This document shows, piece after piece, positions 34,499 through 43,975 of a stretch of DNA of 64,000 bases; the stretch's first letter is position 1, and each line of letters begins with the position of its first letter. A program made the position numbers and the translations under genes. The stretch spans positions 427,468 to 491,467 of the forward strand of contig NZ_QBFD01000022.1 of assembly GCF_003335585.1 (NCBI RefSeq). The letters are read 5' to 3'. The notes beneath the pieces were generated by a model. That model had not been told where the DNA came from. It worked only from the letters and a program-made list of their open reading frames with translations, and searched no databases. The DNA is from Sulfitobacter sp. DFL-14. GTDB lineage: Bacteria; Pseudomonadota; Alphaproteobacteria; Rhodobacterales; Rhodobacteraceae.

Positions 34499-35410
34499 AT
34501 GGCCGATCTGTCCTCTGCCGCCGAGACTCGGGCCAGCCGCCGCCGCTGGCTGCTGCTGGCACCTGCCCTGTTCATCCTTGTCTTCGCCGCAGCCGGGCCG
34601 TTGCTGATCACGCTGCTCTATTCCTTCCTCACCCCCGGTGATTACGGCGGCGTCGAATGGCAGGCCTCCTGGCAGGCCTGGTTCAACGTGGTCATGGAAC
34701 GCGACATCTTTGACGATACGCTGGGCTGGTCCGACGCGCATCTGAGCATCTTCTGGCGCTCGGTGAAACTGTCGCTGATGACCACGGTGCTCTGCCTTTT
34801 CTTCGGCTTTCCCACCGCCTATTTCATCGCGACCCGCCCGAAAAAGCAGCGCGATCTCTGGATGCTGCTGATCATCATTCCATTCTGGACCAACCTGCTG
34901 ATCCGCACCTTCGCGGTGGTGGAGCTGATCCGGGCGGAAGGCACGGTCAACACGCTGCTGATCTGGCTGGGTATCATCGACACACCGATCCAGATGCTGT
35001 TCACCGAATTCTCGATCCTGCTCGGCATGGTCTATGTCTATCTGCCCCTGATGGTGCTGCCACTCTATGCCTCGATGGAGCGGCTTGATTTCAGCCTGGT
35101 CGAGGCGGGATACGACCTTTACGCCACGCGCCTGAAAGTGCTGCGCCGGGTGATCCTGCCGCTGGTCAAACCGGGGGTCATCGCCGGGTCGATCCTGGTC
35201 TTCGTACCCTCGCTGGGCGCCTACGTGACGCCCCGCGTCATGGGCGGCGGCAACCAGCTGATGATCGGCAACCTGATCGAGCTGCAGTTCGGCCAGGGCC
35301 GCAACTGGCCGCTGGGGGCGGCGCTGTCGATCACGCTGCTGGCCATCGTGATGGTGGCCCTGATGGCCTATGTCCGCGCCGCCGGGAACCAGGAGCCGCA
35401 TCGTGTCTAA
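34499..35410 (+). CDS. ABC transporter permease, PotB-like
   Basis: The 303-aa inner-membrane protein has six predicted membrane segments, starting near residue 20 (LLLAPALFILVFAAAGPLLI), and the EAA loop LYATRLKVLRRVILPLVKPG near 205. It is of normal length, in contrast to the PotB-like gene at 12944. It starts 4 nt after the ATPase stop. Confidence 0.9.
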   Translation: MADLSSAAETRASRRRWLLLAPALFILVFAAAGPLLITLLYSFLTPGDYGGVEWQASWQAWFNVVMERDIFDDTLGWSDAHLSIFWRSVKLSLMTTVLCLFFGFPTAYFIATRPKKQRDLWMLLIIIPFWTNLLIRTFAVVELIRAEGTVNTLLIWLGIIDTPIQMLFTEFSILLGMVYVYLPLMVLPLYASMERLDFSLVEAGYDLYATRLKVLRRVILPLVKPGVIAGSILVFVPSLGAYVTPRVMGGGNQLMIGNLIELQFGQGRNWPLGAALSITLLAIVMVALMAYVRAAGNQEPHRV

Positions 35411-36203
35411 GGCATTCAACGTCAGCCGGCAAAACGGCTTCACCACCATTGCGATCACCTGTTTCGTGCTGCTTTACCTGCCGATCATCCTGCTGGTGGT
35501 CTATTCCTTCAACTCCGGCACCTCCGTCGCGATCTGGGAGGGGTTCTCCTGGCGCTGGTATCAATCCGCATGGCAAAACGACCAGGTGCAGGAGGCCACC
35601 GTGCGCAGCCTGATCATCGCGCTTTGGGCCTCTGCCATCTCCACCACCTGCGCGGTGCTGGCCGCCCTGGCCACAACCCGCACGCGCAAGTTCAAGGGAC
35701 AGGCGGCGGTCTTTGCCATGATCAACCAACCCCTTATGGTGCCCGAGATCGTGACCGCGGTGGCGCTGCTGATCTTCTTCGCGATGATAAAGGTCGCGAC
35801 CGGCTATACCGGGCTGGCCTATCTGATCGTCGCGCATTCCGCCTTTTGCATCCCCTTTGCCTACCTGCCGATCCGGGCGCGGCTGCAAGGCATGGACCTG
35901 AGCCTGGAACAGGCCGCCGCCGACCTCTATGCCACCCCTTTCAAGGTGTTCCGCCGGATCACCCTGCCCCAGCTCTGGCCGGGAATTCTGGCCGGGGCGA
36001 TGCTGGCCTTCGTGATTTCGCTGGACGATGTGGTGATCACGGAGTTTGTTAAATCCGCAGGACAGGATACGCTGCCGACCTACATGCTCGGCCAGTTGCG
36101 GCGGGTGGTCACGCCAGAGGTCAATGCGATCTCGACCGTACTGTTTGGCATCTCGGTGACCTTCGTCATCGCGTTCACCGTGCTGGGCAAAATCAAAAAC
36201 TAA
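35403..36203 (+). CDS. ABC transporter permease, PotC-like
   Basis: The 266-aa inner-membrane protein has six membrane segments and the EAA loop LYATPFKVFRRITLPQLWPG near 180. The GTG at 35403, overlapping the previous gene by 8 nt and preceded by AGGAG, is the likely start; the earlier ATG at 35370 lies inside the upstream gene. It pairs with the PotB-like permease to form the channel. Confidence 0.9.
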   Translation: MSKAFNVSRQNGFTTIAITCFVLLYLPIILLVVYSFNSGTSVAIWEGFSWRWYQSAWQNDQVQEATVRSLIIALWASAISTTCAVLAALATTRTRKFKGQAAVFAMINQPLMVPEIVTAVALLIFFAMIKVATGYTGLAYLIVAHSAFCIPFAYLPIRARLQGMDLSLEQAAADLYATPFKVFRRITLPQLWPGILAGAMLAFVISLDDVVITEFVKSAGQDTLPTYMLGQLRRVVTPEVNAISTVLFGISVTFVIAFTVLGKIKN

Positions 36204-36221
36204 GCCAACGGGAGTAAGACA

Positions 36222-37241
36222 ATGAAAAAGACACTGACGGCCCTGACACTGGTGCTGGCCACACCTGCCTTTGCCGAAGGGCAGTTGAACATCTACAACT
36301 GGGGCAATTACACCAGCCCCGAGATGATCGAGAAGTTCGAGGCAGAAACCGGGATCAAGGTGACGATCACGGATTACGACAGCAACGATACCGCGCTGGC
36401 CAAGATCAAGGCGGGCGGTCACGGGTTCGATATCGTGGTCCCCTCGGGCACCTATGTGCCGATCTTCATCGGCGAGGGGCTGCTGATGGAAAGCAAGCCC
36501 AACGAGATGGAGAATTTCAAGAACATGGATCCGCAATGGGTCGATGTGGAATTCGACCCGGGCCGGAACTACACCGTGCCATGGCAATGGGGCACAGTGG
36601 GGGTGACCGTGAACACCTCGATTTTTGACGGCGACATCAACACCGCAGCCATGATCTTTGACCCGCCCGAAGAGCTCAAGGGCAAGATCAACGTGGTGCC
36701 TGAAATGAACGACGTGATGGGCATGGCGATCCATTATGTCGGTGGCGACCAATGCACCGCCGACAAGGAAGTCCTGAAAAAAGTGCGCGATACCCTTGTC
36801 GAGGCCAAGAAGAACTGGCTGTCGATGGACTATGGTATGATCGAGAAATTCGCCAAAGGCGATGTCTATGCCGGGGTGAACTGGAACGGCGCCTCCATGC
36901 GGTCGCGCAACCAGAACCCGGACATCTCTTTCGGCTATCCGCAGGAAGGGTATCCGGTCTGGATGGACAATGCCGCGATCCTTTCTGATGCGCAGAACGT
37001 GGAAGAGGCCAGGACCTTCCTCAACTTCATCATGGACCCCGAAAACGCCGCGATGCTCTCGGCATTTGCCCGCTATGCAAACGGGATCGCAGGGTCCGAG
37101 GCCTTCATGCCCGACGACATGAAGACCGCGCCGGAAATCGTGGTCCCGGAAGAGCTGAAAGGGGCCGCCTATGTGGCCAGGACCTGCCCGCCGGAAGCAA
37201 CCAAGATCTACACCGCGATCTGGACCGAACTGCAGAAATAA
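36222..37241 (+). CDS. Periplasmic binding protein, spermidine/putrescine type (PotD/PotF-like)
   Basis: The 339-aa protein has a short signal peptide (cleavage after AFA near 18), then the classic PotD opening [19 protein letters not shown], followed by [12 protein letters not shown] near 70, [15 protein letters not shown] near 117, and [14 protein letters not shown] near 245. It captures a polyamine-like compound for the permeases encoded upstream. The downstream amidohydrolase suggests that the ligand may be an N-acylated or amide-containing amine. Confidence 0.91.
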   Translation: MKKTLTALTLVLATPAFAEGQLNIYNWGNYTSPEMIEKFEAETGIKVTITDYDSNDTALAKIKAGGHGFDIVVPSGTYVPIFIGEGLLMESKPNEMENFKNMDPQWVDVEFDPGRNYTVPWQWGTVGVTVNTSIFDGDINTAAMIFDPPEELKGKINVVPEMNDVMGMAIHYVGGDQCTADKEVLKKVRDTLVEAKKNWLSMDYGMIEKFAKGDVYAGVNWNGASMRSRNQNPDISFGYPQEGYPVWMDNAAILSDAQNVEEARTFLNFIMDPENAAMLSAFARYANGIAGSEAFMPDDMKTAPEIVVPEELKGAAYVARTCPPEATKIYTAIWTELQK

Positions 37242-37248
37242 GCTGAGA

Positions 37249-37328
37249 GGCAGCCGCGATCCTCGGTCGCGGCTGCCGCCTGCCCCGGAGTTTTCAAAAA
37301 CTCCGGACCGATTTCTTCAAAGAAATCG
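37249..37328 (+). terminator. Three consecutive hairpins after the binding-protein gene
   Basis: GGCAGCCGCGA pairs with TCGCGGCTGCC (37249-37277), CCGGAGTTTT with AAAACTCCGG (37285-37306), and CGATTTCTT with AAGAAATCG (37309-37328). They may terminate or attenuate transcription before the amidohydrolase gene. Confidence 0.5.
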
Positions 37329-37349
37329 CCCCCTCCACGGAGCTATTGA

Positions 37350-39029
37350 ATGACCCCCGACATCATCATCCACAACGGCAAGCTGATGACCTTCGACCCC
37401 GATCTGCCCGAGGCGCAGGCGCTTGCGATCACAGGCGGGACGCTCACCGCCGTGGGCACCGATGCAGAGGTGACAGCGCTGGCCGGTGACACCACCCGCA
37501 TGATCGACGCAAAGGGCGGCACCGTGCTGCCGGGTCTGATCGACAGCCATGTGCATCTCTTCGGGGGGGCGGTCGAACTGGAAAGCCTCAGCCTTTACGG
37601 CGTTGAAGGGCTGGAGGCGATGGCCGAAATGATCCGCCCCCATGCCGCGGCCAATCCCGGTGACGAGCTCGTTTTCTGCGTCATGGCCGATTACGGCATC
37701 CTTGGCACCGGCCGGACCCTGACCCGCCATGACCTCGACACCATCCTGCCGGACCGCCCGCTGGCGATGTTTGCGCCGGATCACCACACCGTCTGGGCCA
37801 ATACCGCCGCCCTGGAGGCCGCGGGCCTGTTGCAGGGTGGCGCGGTCGATGCCGGATCGGAGATCGTGATGGGCGACGACGGGCTGGCCAGCGGTGAACT
37901 TCTGGAACCCGGCGCCTACAGCCCGGTTCTCGCCCTGACCCGTCACGCGGGGCGCGAGATGATGGGGCTGACCACAGGCAAGGACCCGGTCCCTGCCCCG
38001 ACGCCCGCGCAACGCGAAATGGACAAGGACGTGATCGCCCGGGGCCTTGCACATTGTGCCGCACAGGGCATCACCGGGCTGCATCTGATGGACGGCAACC
38101 TCTACCAGCTGGAACTGTTGACCGAGCTTGAGGCCGAGGGCCGCCTGCTCTGCCGCTGCATGGTGCCATTCCACTTCAAGGGCACCGATCCGATTGACCG
38201 CATCGCCGCCGAAGGTGTGCCCATGCGCGACCGCTACCGGGGCGACAAGGTCTGGTGCGGGCATATGAAGATGTTCATCGACGGGGTGATCGAAAGCGGC
38301 ACCGCGCTGATGCTGCAACCCTATCCCGGTGATCTGGGCAAGGATGGCAACATGGGTGATGAGGTCTTTACCCAGGCGCATTTCGTCGCCGCCGCGCAGG
38401 AGGCCGACCGCCACGGGATGCAGATTGCCGTCCATGCCATCGGTGACGCAGGCGTGCGCCGCACGATCGACGCCTATGCCGCCGCCCAGGCCGCCAATGG
38501 CAAGCGCGACAGCCGCCACCGGATCGAACACCTTGAGGTCATGCATGTGCAGGATATCCCGCGGCTGGCCGAACTGGGCATCGTCGCCTCGATCCAGCCG
38601 GGCCACGCCCCGCGCGGCCATATCTTCCCCCCCGGCGCGGTGGGACAATATCTGCACGCCGACCAGATCGCGGGGGCCTATGCCTGGCAGGACATCCGCA
38701 ACACCGGCGCGCGGGTCGTGTTTTCCACCGACTGGCCGGTGATCCCGCTGGATGTCATGCCCAACATCAAGGCCGCGATTGCACCGCTGGACCTTGGCCC
38801 CGACTGGCGCGACCAGACCCAAAGCCTTTCTGACACGCTGGCCAGCTACACCCGCGACAATGCCTGGGTGGAGTTCAACGAGGATTGCAAGGGGCAGATC
38901 AAGGCGGGCATGATGGCCGACATCGCGGTGATGAGCCATGATCTGAACACCCTGCCGCCGGCAGAGATCACCCGGGCGCAGGCGCAGGTGACAATCTGCG
39001 ATGGCAAGGTGACCTTCGAACGGGGCTGA
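37350..39029 (+). CDS. Amidohydrolase family protein (YtcJ-like)
   Basis: The 559-aa metal-dependent hydrolase has LPGLIDSHVHLFGG with the HxH metal motif near 55, a further histidine in IAVHAIGD near 360, IEHLEVMH near 395, and the late aspartate in FSTDWPV near 455. This is the YtcJ/N-substituted-formamide deformylase group. It follows the polyamine-type importer and precedes a flavin monooxygenase, so the unit probably degrades an imported amide or amine. The substrate is not known. Confidence 0.85.
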   Translation: MTPDIIIHNGKLMTFDPDLPEAQALAITGGTLTAVGTDAEVTALAGDTTRMIDAKGGTVLPGLIDSHVHLFGGAVELESLSLYGVEGLEAMAEMIRPHAAANPGDELVFCVMADYGILGTGRTLTRHDLDTILPDRPLAMFAPDHHTVWANTAALEAAGLLQGGAVDAGSEIVMGDDGLASGELLEPGAYSPVLALTRHAGREMMGLTTGKDPVPAPTPAQREMDKDVIARGLAHCAAQGITGLHLMDGNLYQLELLTELEAEGRLLCRCMVPFHFKGTDPIDRIAAEGVPMRDRYRGDKVWCGHMKMFIDGVIESGTALMLQPYPGDLGKDGNMGDEVFTQAHFVAAAQEADRHGMQIAVHAIGDAGVRRTIDAYAAAQAANGKRDSRHRIEHLEVMHVQDIPRLAELGIVASIQPGHAPRGHIFPPGAVGQYLHADQIAGAYAWQDIRNTGARVVFSTDWPVIPLDVMPNIKAAIAPLDLGPDWRDQTQSLSDTLASYTRDNAWVEFNEDCKGQIKAGMMADIAVMSHDLNTLPPAEITRAQAQVTICDGKVTFERG

Positions 39030-39090
39030 CCCCAGGTGGAAACCTGCCTATAAGGTCGCGACGCAAGCCAATCAGACCAGCCGAGGGACC

Positions 39091-40389
39091 ATGCCAGAGA
39101 ACAGAGTTATCATCGCCGGGGCCGGTATCGGCGGTCTCGCCCTTGGGCTGACGCTGCACCAGATCGGGGTGCCCTTCACTATTTTCGAATCCGTCAGCGA
39201 ACTGCGCCCCCTCGGGGTGGGCATCAACCTGCAACCCAATGCGGTGCGCGAATTGTTCGAGATGGGCATCACGGCCGCGGAGCTGGACAAGGCCGGGGTG
39301 CCCGCGCGCGAATGGGCGCTGGTGGGCCAGCAAGGCCAGGAAATCTATGCCGAGCCGCGCGGGCTGGAGGCAGGATACAACTGGCCGCAATATGCGATGC
39401 ACCGGGGGCAGTTGCAGATGCTGCTGGCACAGGTCCTGATGGACCGGGCGGGTCAGGATGCGGTGCAACTGGGCAGCCGTGTGGCAGGATATGAAAAGAC
39501 GCCCGACGGCGGGGTCAGCGCCATCGTGACCTCCGCCGACGGATCGGAACGGCGCGAGGCCGGCGCGCTGCTGATCGGCGCCGACGGCATTCACTCCCGC
39601 GTGCGCGCGCAGATGCACCCCGACCAGCCGCCGATCCATTGGGGCGGTGCCGTCATGTGGCGTGGCACCAGCATGGCCAGACCCGTTCGCACCGGATCAT
39701 CCTTCATCGGGCTGGGCACCCATCGCCAGCGCATGGTGATCTACCCGATCTCGCCCGCCGATCCCGACACCGGCCTGGCCCAGGTCAACTGGATCGCCGA
39801 GGTCACCATGGACGATCCCGCCGCGCGTGACGACATCGGCTGGTTCCGGCAGGTGGCGATCGACGACTTTGCCCATCATTTCGACGATTGGGTCTATGAC
39901 TGGCTCGATGTGCCTGCCCTGCTGCGCGGGGCGGATGTGGCCTATGAGAACCCGATGATCGACCGCGATCCGGTGGAGACATGGGTTGACGGCCCGGTCG
40001 CCCTGATGGGCGATGCCGCCCATGCGATGTACCCGACCGGGTCGAACGGGGCCAGCCAGGCCATCGTCGACGCGCGGGAACTGGGTGCCTCTTTCCTGGC
40101 CCATGGGGTGACACCCGCGGCGCTGGCGGCCTTCGATGCGAAACTCTGCGCGCCGATCTCGGCGCTGATTCTGCGCAACCGGGGTGCCGGGCCATTCGGG
40201 CTGCTCAACATGGTGAACGACCGCTGTGGCGGCAGTTTCGACAATATCGATGAGGTCATCCCGGCCGCGGAACGGGCAGAGTTCATGGCCAAATACAAGG
40301 CCGCCGCCGGTTTCGCCATCGAGGCGCTGAACAGCGCCGCGCCCACCATCCCCGAAGGCGCGCAGGTGCATCAGCGCGCCGCCGAATAG
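39091..40389 (+). CDS. FAD-dependent monooxygenase
   Basis: The 432-aa flavoprotein has GAGIGGLALGLTLHQIG near 10, the FAD-phosphate DG motif (GADGIHSRVRAQM near 155), and GPVALMGDAAHAMYPTGSNGASQAI near 300. It belongs to the class A hydroxylases (salicylate hydroxylase/PhzS-like). It is co-oriented with and 61 bp after the amidohydrolase gene. The aromatic substrate cannot be read from the sequence. Confidence 0.86.
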   Translation: MPENRVIIAGAGIGGLALGLTLHQIGVPFTIFESVSELRPLGVGINLQPNAVRELFEMGITAAELDKAGVPAREWALVGQQGQEIYAEPRGLEAGYNWPQYAMHRGQLQMLLAQVLMDRAGQDAVQLGSRVAGYEKTPDGGVSAIVTSADGSERREAGALLIGADGIHSRVRAQMHPDQPPIHWGGAVMWRGTSMARPVRTGSSFIGLGTHRQRMVIYPISPADPDTGLAQVNWIAEVTMDDPAARDDIGWFRQVAIDDFAHHFDDWVYDWLDVPALLRGADVAYENPMIDRDPVETWVDGPVALMGDAAHAMYPTGSNGASQAIVDARELGASFLAHGVTPAALAAFDAKLCAPISALILRNRGAGPFGLLNMVNDRCGGSFDNIDEVIPAAERAEFMAKYKAAAGFAIEALNSAAPTIPEGAQVHQRAAE

Positions 40390-40397
40390 CGCTAACG

Positions 40398-40459
40398 CGC
40401 CCCGCCTTAAACTTGAATCGCCGATACCGGGTGTATCAGGTTAACGGCGGGACGCTGTA
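40398..40459. repeat. Intergenic repeat, copy 1 (imperfect hairpin)
   Basis: CGCCCCGCC at the left pairs with GGCGGGACG at the right; inside are ATCGCCGATACC and TGTATCAGGTTA. The same outer sequence, ending in GGCGGGACGCTGTA, occurs at 47724-47822. In this copy the right arm supplies the last eight codons and the stop of the D-lyxose isomerase gene. Confidence 0.7.
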
Positions 40460-41143
40460 ACCAGCCAATGCCGCGTAATCGCTGACCAGCAGGCGGCGGG
40501 GGGCCACGTCTTCTTCCACCTTTGAGAACCGGGCGATCGGTTCGCGAAAGACATTGTCGGTCTCATCGTCGTTCACCGTGCTGACCTCACCGATCAGCAC
40601 ATCGCCCCCCTCGCCCCAGAAGGCATGCCAGTCACCGGGCCGCAGGGTCACGCTTTGCCCCGGTGCCAGACGCAGCTTCTCTCCCGGCTGATAGGGGCGC
40701 AGCAGACCGTCGCACATGACCGCGCCGCCCCGGTCGGGGGCAAATGCCCCGGTCTCGTCCGAACCGAAAAGCTCGACCACCAGGGTCGCGCCGCCACGGT
40801 TGATGATGTCTTCGGCCTTGATCACATGGGTGTGCATGGGCGACAATTGATCGCGCTTCGAGATCAGCAGTTTCTCGGCATAGCACATGCCGCGCCCCGC
40901 GGTGAGATCGCTCAGCAGACCATTGCGCAGGGTGAACAGCACCAGCCCCATCTCATCGAAACGCCCGGCACCGTAGTCGGTCACATCCCAGCCGCAACGC
41001 GCGGTGACGACATGGGGTGCGGCGGCGGCGCATTCCGGGAATTCCTCCGGTGTCCAATCGGCAAAGGGCGGCAGGACAAAGCCGTGACGGCGGATCATTT
41101 CATCTGCCTCGGCCAGCAGTTCGTTGATGCGGGAGCGTTTCAT
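40436..41143 (-). CDS. D-lyxose/D-mannose isomerase family protein
   Basis: The 235-aa cupin-type sugar isomerase resembles the D-lyxose isomerase of E. coli O157. It starts in the family way (MKRSRINELL) and has metal-ligand histidines in SPMHTHVIKAEDIINRGG near 105 and a late His in GDWHAFWGEGGD near 190. It interconverts lyxose/xylulose or mannose/fructose, so it could feed the fructose route next to it. A 268-bp MITE begins at the base before the ATG and puts an in-frame TAG directly upstream, so the gene has lost its ribosome site. The last residues are encoded by a repeat. Confidence 0.85.
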   Translation of the reverse strand: MKRSRINELLAEADEMIRRHGFVLPPFADWTPEEFPECAAAAPHVVTARCGWDVTDYGAGRFDEMGLVLFTLRNGLLSDLTAGRGMCYAEKLLISKRDQLSPMHTHVIKAEDIINRGGATLVVELFGSDETGAFAPDRGGAVMCDGLLRPYQPGEKLRLAPGQSVTLRPGDWHAFWGEGGDVLIGEVSTVNDDETDNVFREPIARFSKVEEDVAPRRLLVSDYAALAGYSVPPLT

Positions 41144-41411
41144 CTAGGCTCTGGACCCATTAATTCTATATACTCAGTTTGACAGATTTTTTCGCAGACA
41201 AGAAGCATTTGCGCAAGAATAGTGGTTCTATTTTAAGCAGATGCGCCGCAGGCTGCGGGAAAATCCGTCAAACCCGAAGGGCGGCGATTTCGCTTCATTT
41301 CAACGTCTTGGGTCGCTTGCAAATAGAACCACTATTGGCTGCACGCCCCAAACCTTTGAAATTTCGCGAAATCGCCGCTGAGTATATAGAATTAATGGGT
41401 CCAGAGCCTAG
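41144..41411. mobile_element. MITE-like element with 34-bp perfect terminal inverted repeats
   Basis: The left end (41144-41177) and right end (41378-41411) are perfect inverted repeats of 34 bp that begin CTAGGCTCTGGACCCATTAA. A nested pair AATAGTGGTTCTATT (41218-41232) and AATAGAACCACTATT (41322-41336) lies inside. There is no transposase gene, so it is non-autonomous. The outer CTAG resembles the target preference of the IS5 family (IS427 group). It sits exactly between the D-lyxose isomerase start and its former ribosome site (AAAGG next to 41412). Confidence 0.88.
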
Positions 41412-41432
41412 GGTGCCTTTGGTATCGGACGG

Positions 41433-42656
41433 TCAGTCCACGGAAAAGGAATGGGCCATCAGAAAATACTGGCTGAAGATCGGCGCGCAAGCCGCCCCGA
41501 TGGCGCGGGCGTCCCCGCCGATCCCTCCCGCCTCCAGGCGTGGCAGGATCAGGCCCCGGCTGTCCTCGGTCGCCATGCAGGCGCGGACCTGCTCCACAAG
41601 CCTGCTGCGGATGGTCTGGGGGAAGGCACCGTCGATGACCACCGCCTCGAAATCAATCACCGCACAGGCGGACAGGGCCGCGCGCGCGATTTCGGAGGCG
41701 ATTTCCTCGATCCATTCCGCAACCAGCGGCTCGAAGGCGGACCAATCCTGCGGCTGCACCCATAACGCGCGGGGGTCGATCCCTGCCGCGCTCAGCTTGG
41801 TTTCCAGAAGATGAATGGATGCCACATCCACCAATTGCCGCGTGCGCCCGTCCTTGTCACCCACACGCAATGAACCCAGGGCGCCTGCATTGCCGGAAGC
41901 CCCCTCATAAACCGAATGGTTCAGGACAATCCCGCCGCCAATGAAGGTGGAGACAAAGAAATAGGCGAAGTCCCGGAACTCCTTGCCCCGGCCATAGACA
42001 TATTCGGCCCAGCAGGCACTGGTCGCGTCGTTTACCATGAAGACCGGCAGATCGGAAAACTCCGCCACACGCTCTTCGAATACCGTGTCTTTCCAGGTCA
42101 TGAACTGTTCGTCCGCATTGCCCCCGGACACGGCCCATTTCCAGATCTCGAAAGGCGCCGCGATGCCGATGCCGCAGAGCCGTTCTGCCTGCGCCGGACC
42201 GATTTCCGCCACCGCCGCCTCAAAGGCCTCTTTCATGAAGCCAAAGACCCGGTCAGGGATCGCCATATCGTAAGCGATGCGGCGTTCGAACAGGATTTCG
42301 CCGGTCAGATTGGTCAGCAGCAGCTCACTGCTTCGGCGTCCCAGCTTGAAACCGACCGAAAGCGCCCCGGCAGGGTTCACCACCATCGGCACCGAAGGCT
42401 TGCCCACCCGCCCCTTGACCGGCTCCCCCTTGAGCACCAGACCGTCGCTTTCCAGTTTGCGCAGGATCACCGACACGGTCTGGGCCGACAGATGGGTGTC
42501 GCGGGCGATGTCGCTGCCCGGCATCTGACCATGGCGATGCAACAGCGACAGGATCAGCCGTTCGTTGTGATTGCGCAGACCCTTCTGGTTTGCACCATTG
42601 CTCAGCGCGCGGATGGCGACCGATGACTCCATGCTGTTTTCTTCCGGATTTCTCAT
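41433..42656 (-). CDS. frcR: ROK-family transcriptional regulator, FrcR-like
   Basis: The 407-aa protein has an N-terminal winged helix (RNHNERLILSLLHRHGQMPGSDIARDTHLSAQTVSVILRKL, about 20-60) and a ROK sugar-kinase-like domain from about 90 (GIGIAAPFE, VNDATSACWAE, GGGIVLN). ROK regulators of this kind repress sugar transport operons. The ATG at 42656 has AAGG upstream; a second ATG at 42632 is possible. It is divergent from frcB, as in Sinorhizobium meliloti, with an AT-rich palindrome in the gap. Confidence 0.87.
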   Translation of the reverse strand: MRNPEENSMESSVAIRALSNGANQKGLRNHNERLILSLLHRHGQMPGSDIARDTHLSAQTVSVILRKLESDGLVLKGEPVKGRVGKPSVPMVVNPAGALSVGFKLGRRSSELLLTNLTGEILFERRIAYDMAIPDRVFGFMKEAFEAAVAEIGPAQAERLCGIGIAAPFEIWKWAVSGGNADEQFMTWKDTVFEERVAEFSDLPVFMVNDATSACWAEYVYGRGKEFRDFAYFFVSTFIGGGIVLNHSVYEGASGNAGALGSLRVGDKDGRTRQLVDVASIHLLETKLSAAGIDPRALWVQPQDWSAFEPLVAEWIEEIASEIARAALSACAVIDFEAVVIDGAFPQTIRSRLVEQVRACMATEDSRGLILPRLEAGGIGGDARAIGAACAPIFSQYFLMAHSFSVD

Positions 42657-42673
42657 GGACAGACCTTGATCTG

Positions 42674-42706
42674 AATTAATTAGTAAATCAAGTTTATTTA
42701 TTAATT
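42674..42706. promoter_or_regulatory. AT-rich operator in front of frcB, candidate FrcR site
   Basis: TTAATTAGTAAA and TTTATTTATTAATT form a near-perfect inverted repeat around TCAAG. TTGACA at 42705-42710 overlaps its right edge and may be the -35 of the frcB promoter, so binding would block transcription. The sequence resembles the site at 30517-30544. Confidence 0.55.
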
Positions 42707-42786
42707 GACACAGCCAGTGGTTTTGCCCAGTCTCAAGGCAACAGCGCTCGATTCGAGGCGCTTGTTGGACATTCTGGGAGGAAACC

Positions 42787-43806
42787 ATGAAAAAACTCAT
42801 CGCTGGCACCGCATTGGGCCTGATCGCCATGACCGGTGCAGCCTTTGCCGACGCACATGCCGTATCGGCCTGCCTGATCACCAAGACCGATACCAACCCC
42901 TTTTTCGTGAAAATGCGCGAAGGGGCCACCGCCAAGGCGGAAGAGCTGGGCATGACCCTGAACACCTATGCCGGCAAGATCGACGGCGACCACGAAACAC
43001 AGGTTTCCGCCATCGAAACCTGCATCGCCAATGGCGCGAAGGGCATCCTGCTGACCGCCTCCGACACCTCTTCCATCGTGCCTGCGGTCCAGCAGGCGCG
43101 CGATGCGGGCATTCTGGTGATCGCGCTGGACACCCCGCTTGACCCGATCGACGCGGCCGACATGACCTTCGCGACCGACAACTTCCTGGCCGGTGAGCTG
43201 ATCGGCCAATGGGCCGCCGCCACATTGGGCGACGACACCGCCGATGCCAAGATCGCGATGCTGGACCTGGCCGTCAGCCAGCCCACCGTTGGCGTGCTGC
43301 GCGACCAGGGGTTCCTGCAGGGTTTCGGCATTGAGCTGGCCGACCCCAACCGCAACGGCGATGAGGAAGACCCCCGCATCATCGGCAACGATGTGACCGC
43401 CGGAAACGAAGAAGGCGGGCGCAAGGCGATGGAAAACCTGCTGGCGCAGGATCCGATGATCAACGTGGTCTATACCATCAACGAACCGGCAGCGGCGGGC
43501 GCCTATGAGGCGCTGAAATCCATCGGTCGTGAAAACGACGTGCTGATCGTGTCGGTCGATGGCGGCTGCCCCGGTGTCGCCAACGTCGCCGATGGCGTGA
43601 TCGGTGCCACCTCGCAGCAATATCCGCTGCTGATGGCCTCCAAGGGCATCGAAGCCATTGCCGCCTTTGCCAAGGACGGCACCAAGCCCGCCGCGACAGA
43701 TGGCAAGGACTTCTTCGACACAGGCGTGGCGCTGGTGACAGACAAGCCCGTGGATGGCGTTGAGAGCATCAGCGTCGCCGAAGGCAAGGACCTTTGCTGG
43801 GGCTGA
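42787..43806 (+). CDS. frcB: Fructose-type periplasmic binding protein FrcB
   Basis: The 339-aa protein has a signal peptide (cleavage near AFA/DAH at 20-23) and the ribose-binding-protein fold: [16 protein letters not shown] near 36, ALDTPLDP near 115, [17 protein letters not shown] near 160, and VSVDGGCPG near 257. It is the first gene of the frc operon and diverges from the ROK regulator. The ligand is probably fructose, by analogy with S. meliloti FrcB and the local gene set. Confidence 0.88.
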   Translation: MKKLIAGTALGLIAMTGAAFADAHAVSACLITKTDTNPFFVKMREGATAKAEELGMTLNTYAGKIDGDHETQVSAIETCIANGAKGILLTASDTSSIVPAVQQARDAGILVIALDTPLDPIDAADMTFATDNFLAGELIGQWAAATLGDDTADAKIAMLDLAVSQPTVGVLRDQGFLQGFGIELADPNRNGDEEDPRIIGNDVTAGNEEGGRKAMENLLAQDPMINVVYTINEPAAAGAYEALKSIGRENDVLIVSVDGGCPGVANVADGVIGATSQQYPLLMASKGIEAIAAFAKDGTKPAATDGKDFFDTGVALVTDKPVDGVESISVAEGKDLCWG

Positions 43807-43905
43807 GCAAGCGCCAGGGCAGCGGATCTTTTGACCTGCCGCCCGCAAATACGTTAATCTCGGGCCAGTAACGACAGGCTGGCCGACAACCCAAACGCAA
43901 ACCGG

Positions 43906-43925
43906 GGGCGGGCCACGGCCCGCCC
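43906..43925 (+). promoter_or_regulatory. GC-rich hairpin between frcB and frcC
   Basis: GGGCGGGCC pairs with GGCCCGCCC and is followed by TTCTT. It probably acts as a message-protecting or attenuating structure that keeps the binding protein in excess over the permease. Confidence 0.5.
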
Positions 43926-43975
43926 TTCTTGCATCCGGCGCCTGACAGGTCGCGGATTTTCAACGGAGAGAGCAC

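Noticed and set aside
41179..41814. A plus-strand ORF running out of the MITE
   Set aside because: It has no family match, lacks transposase motifs and lies opposite the well-supported FrcR gene; the MITE has no coding capacity.
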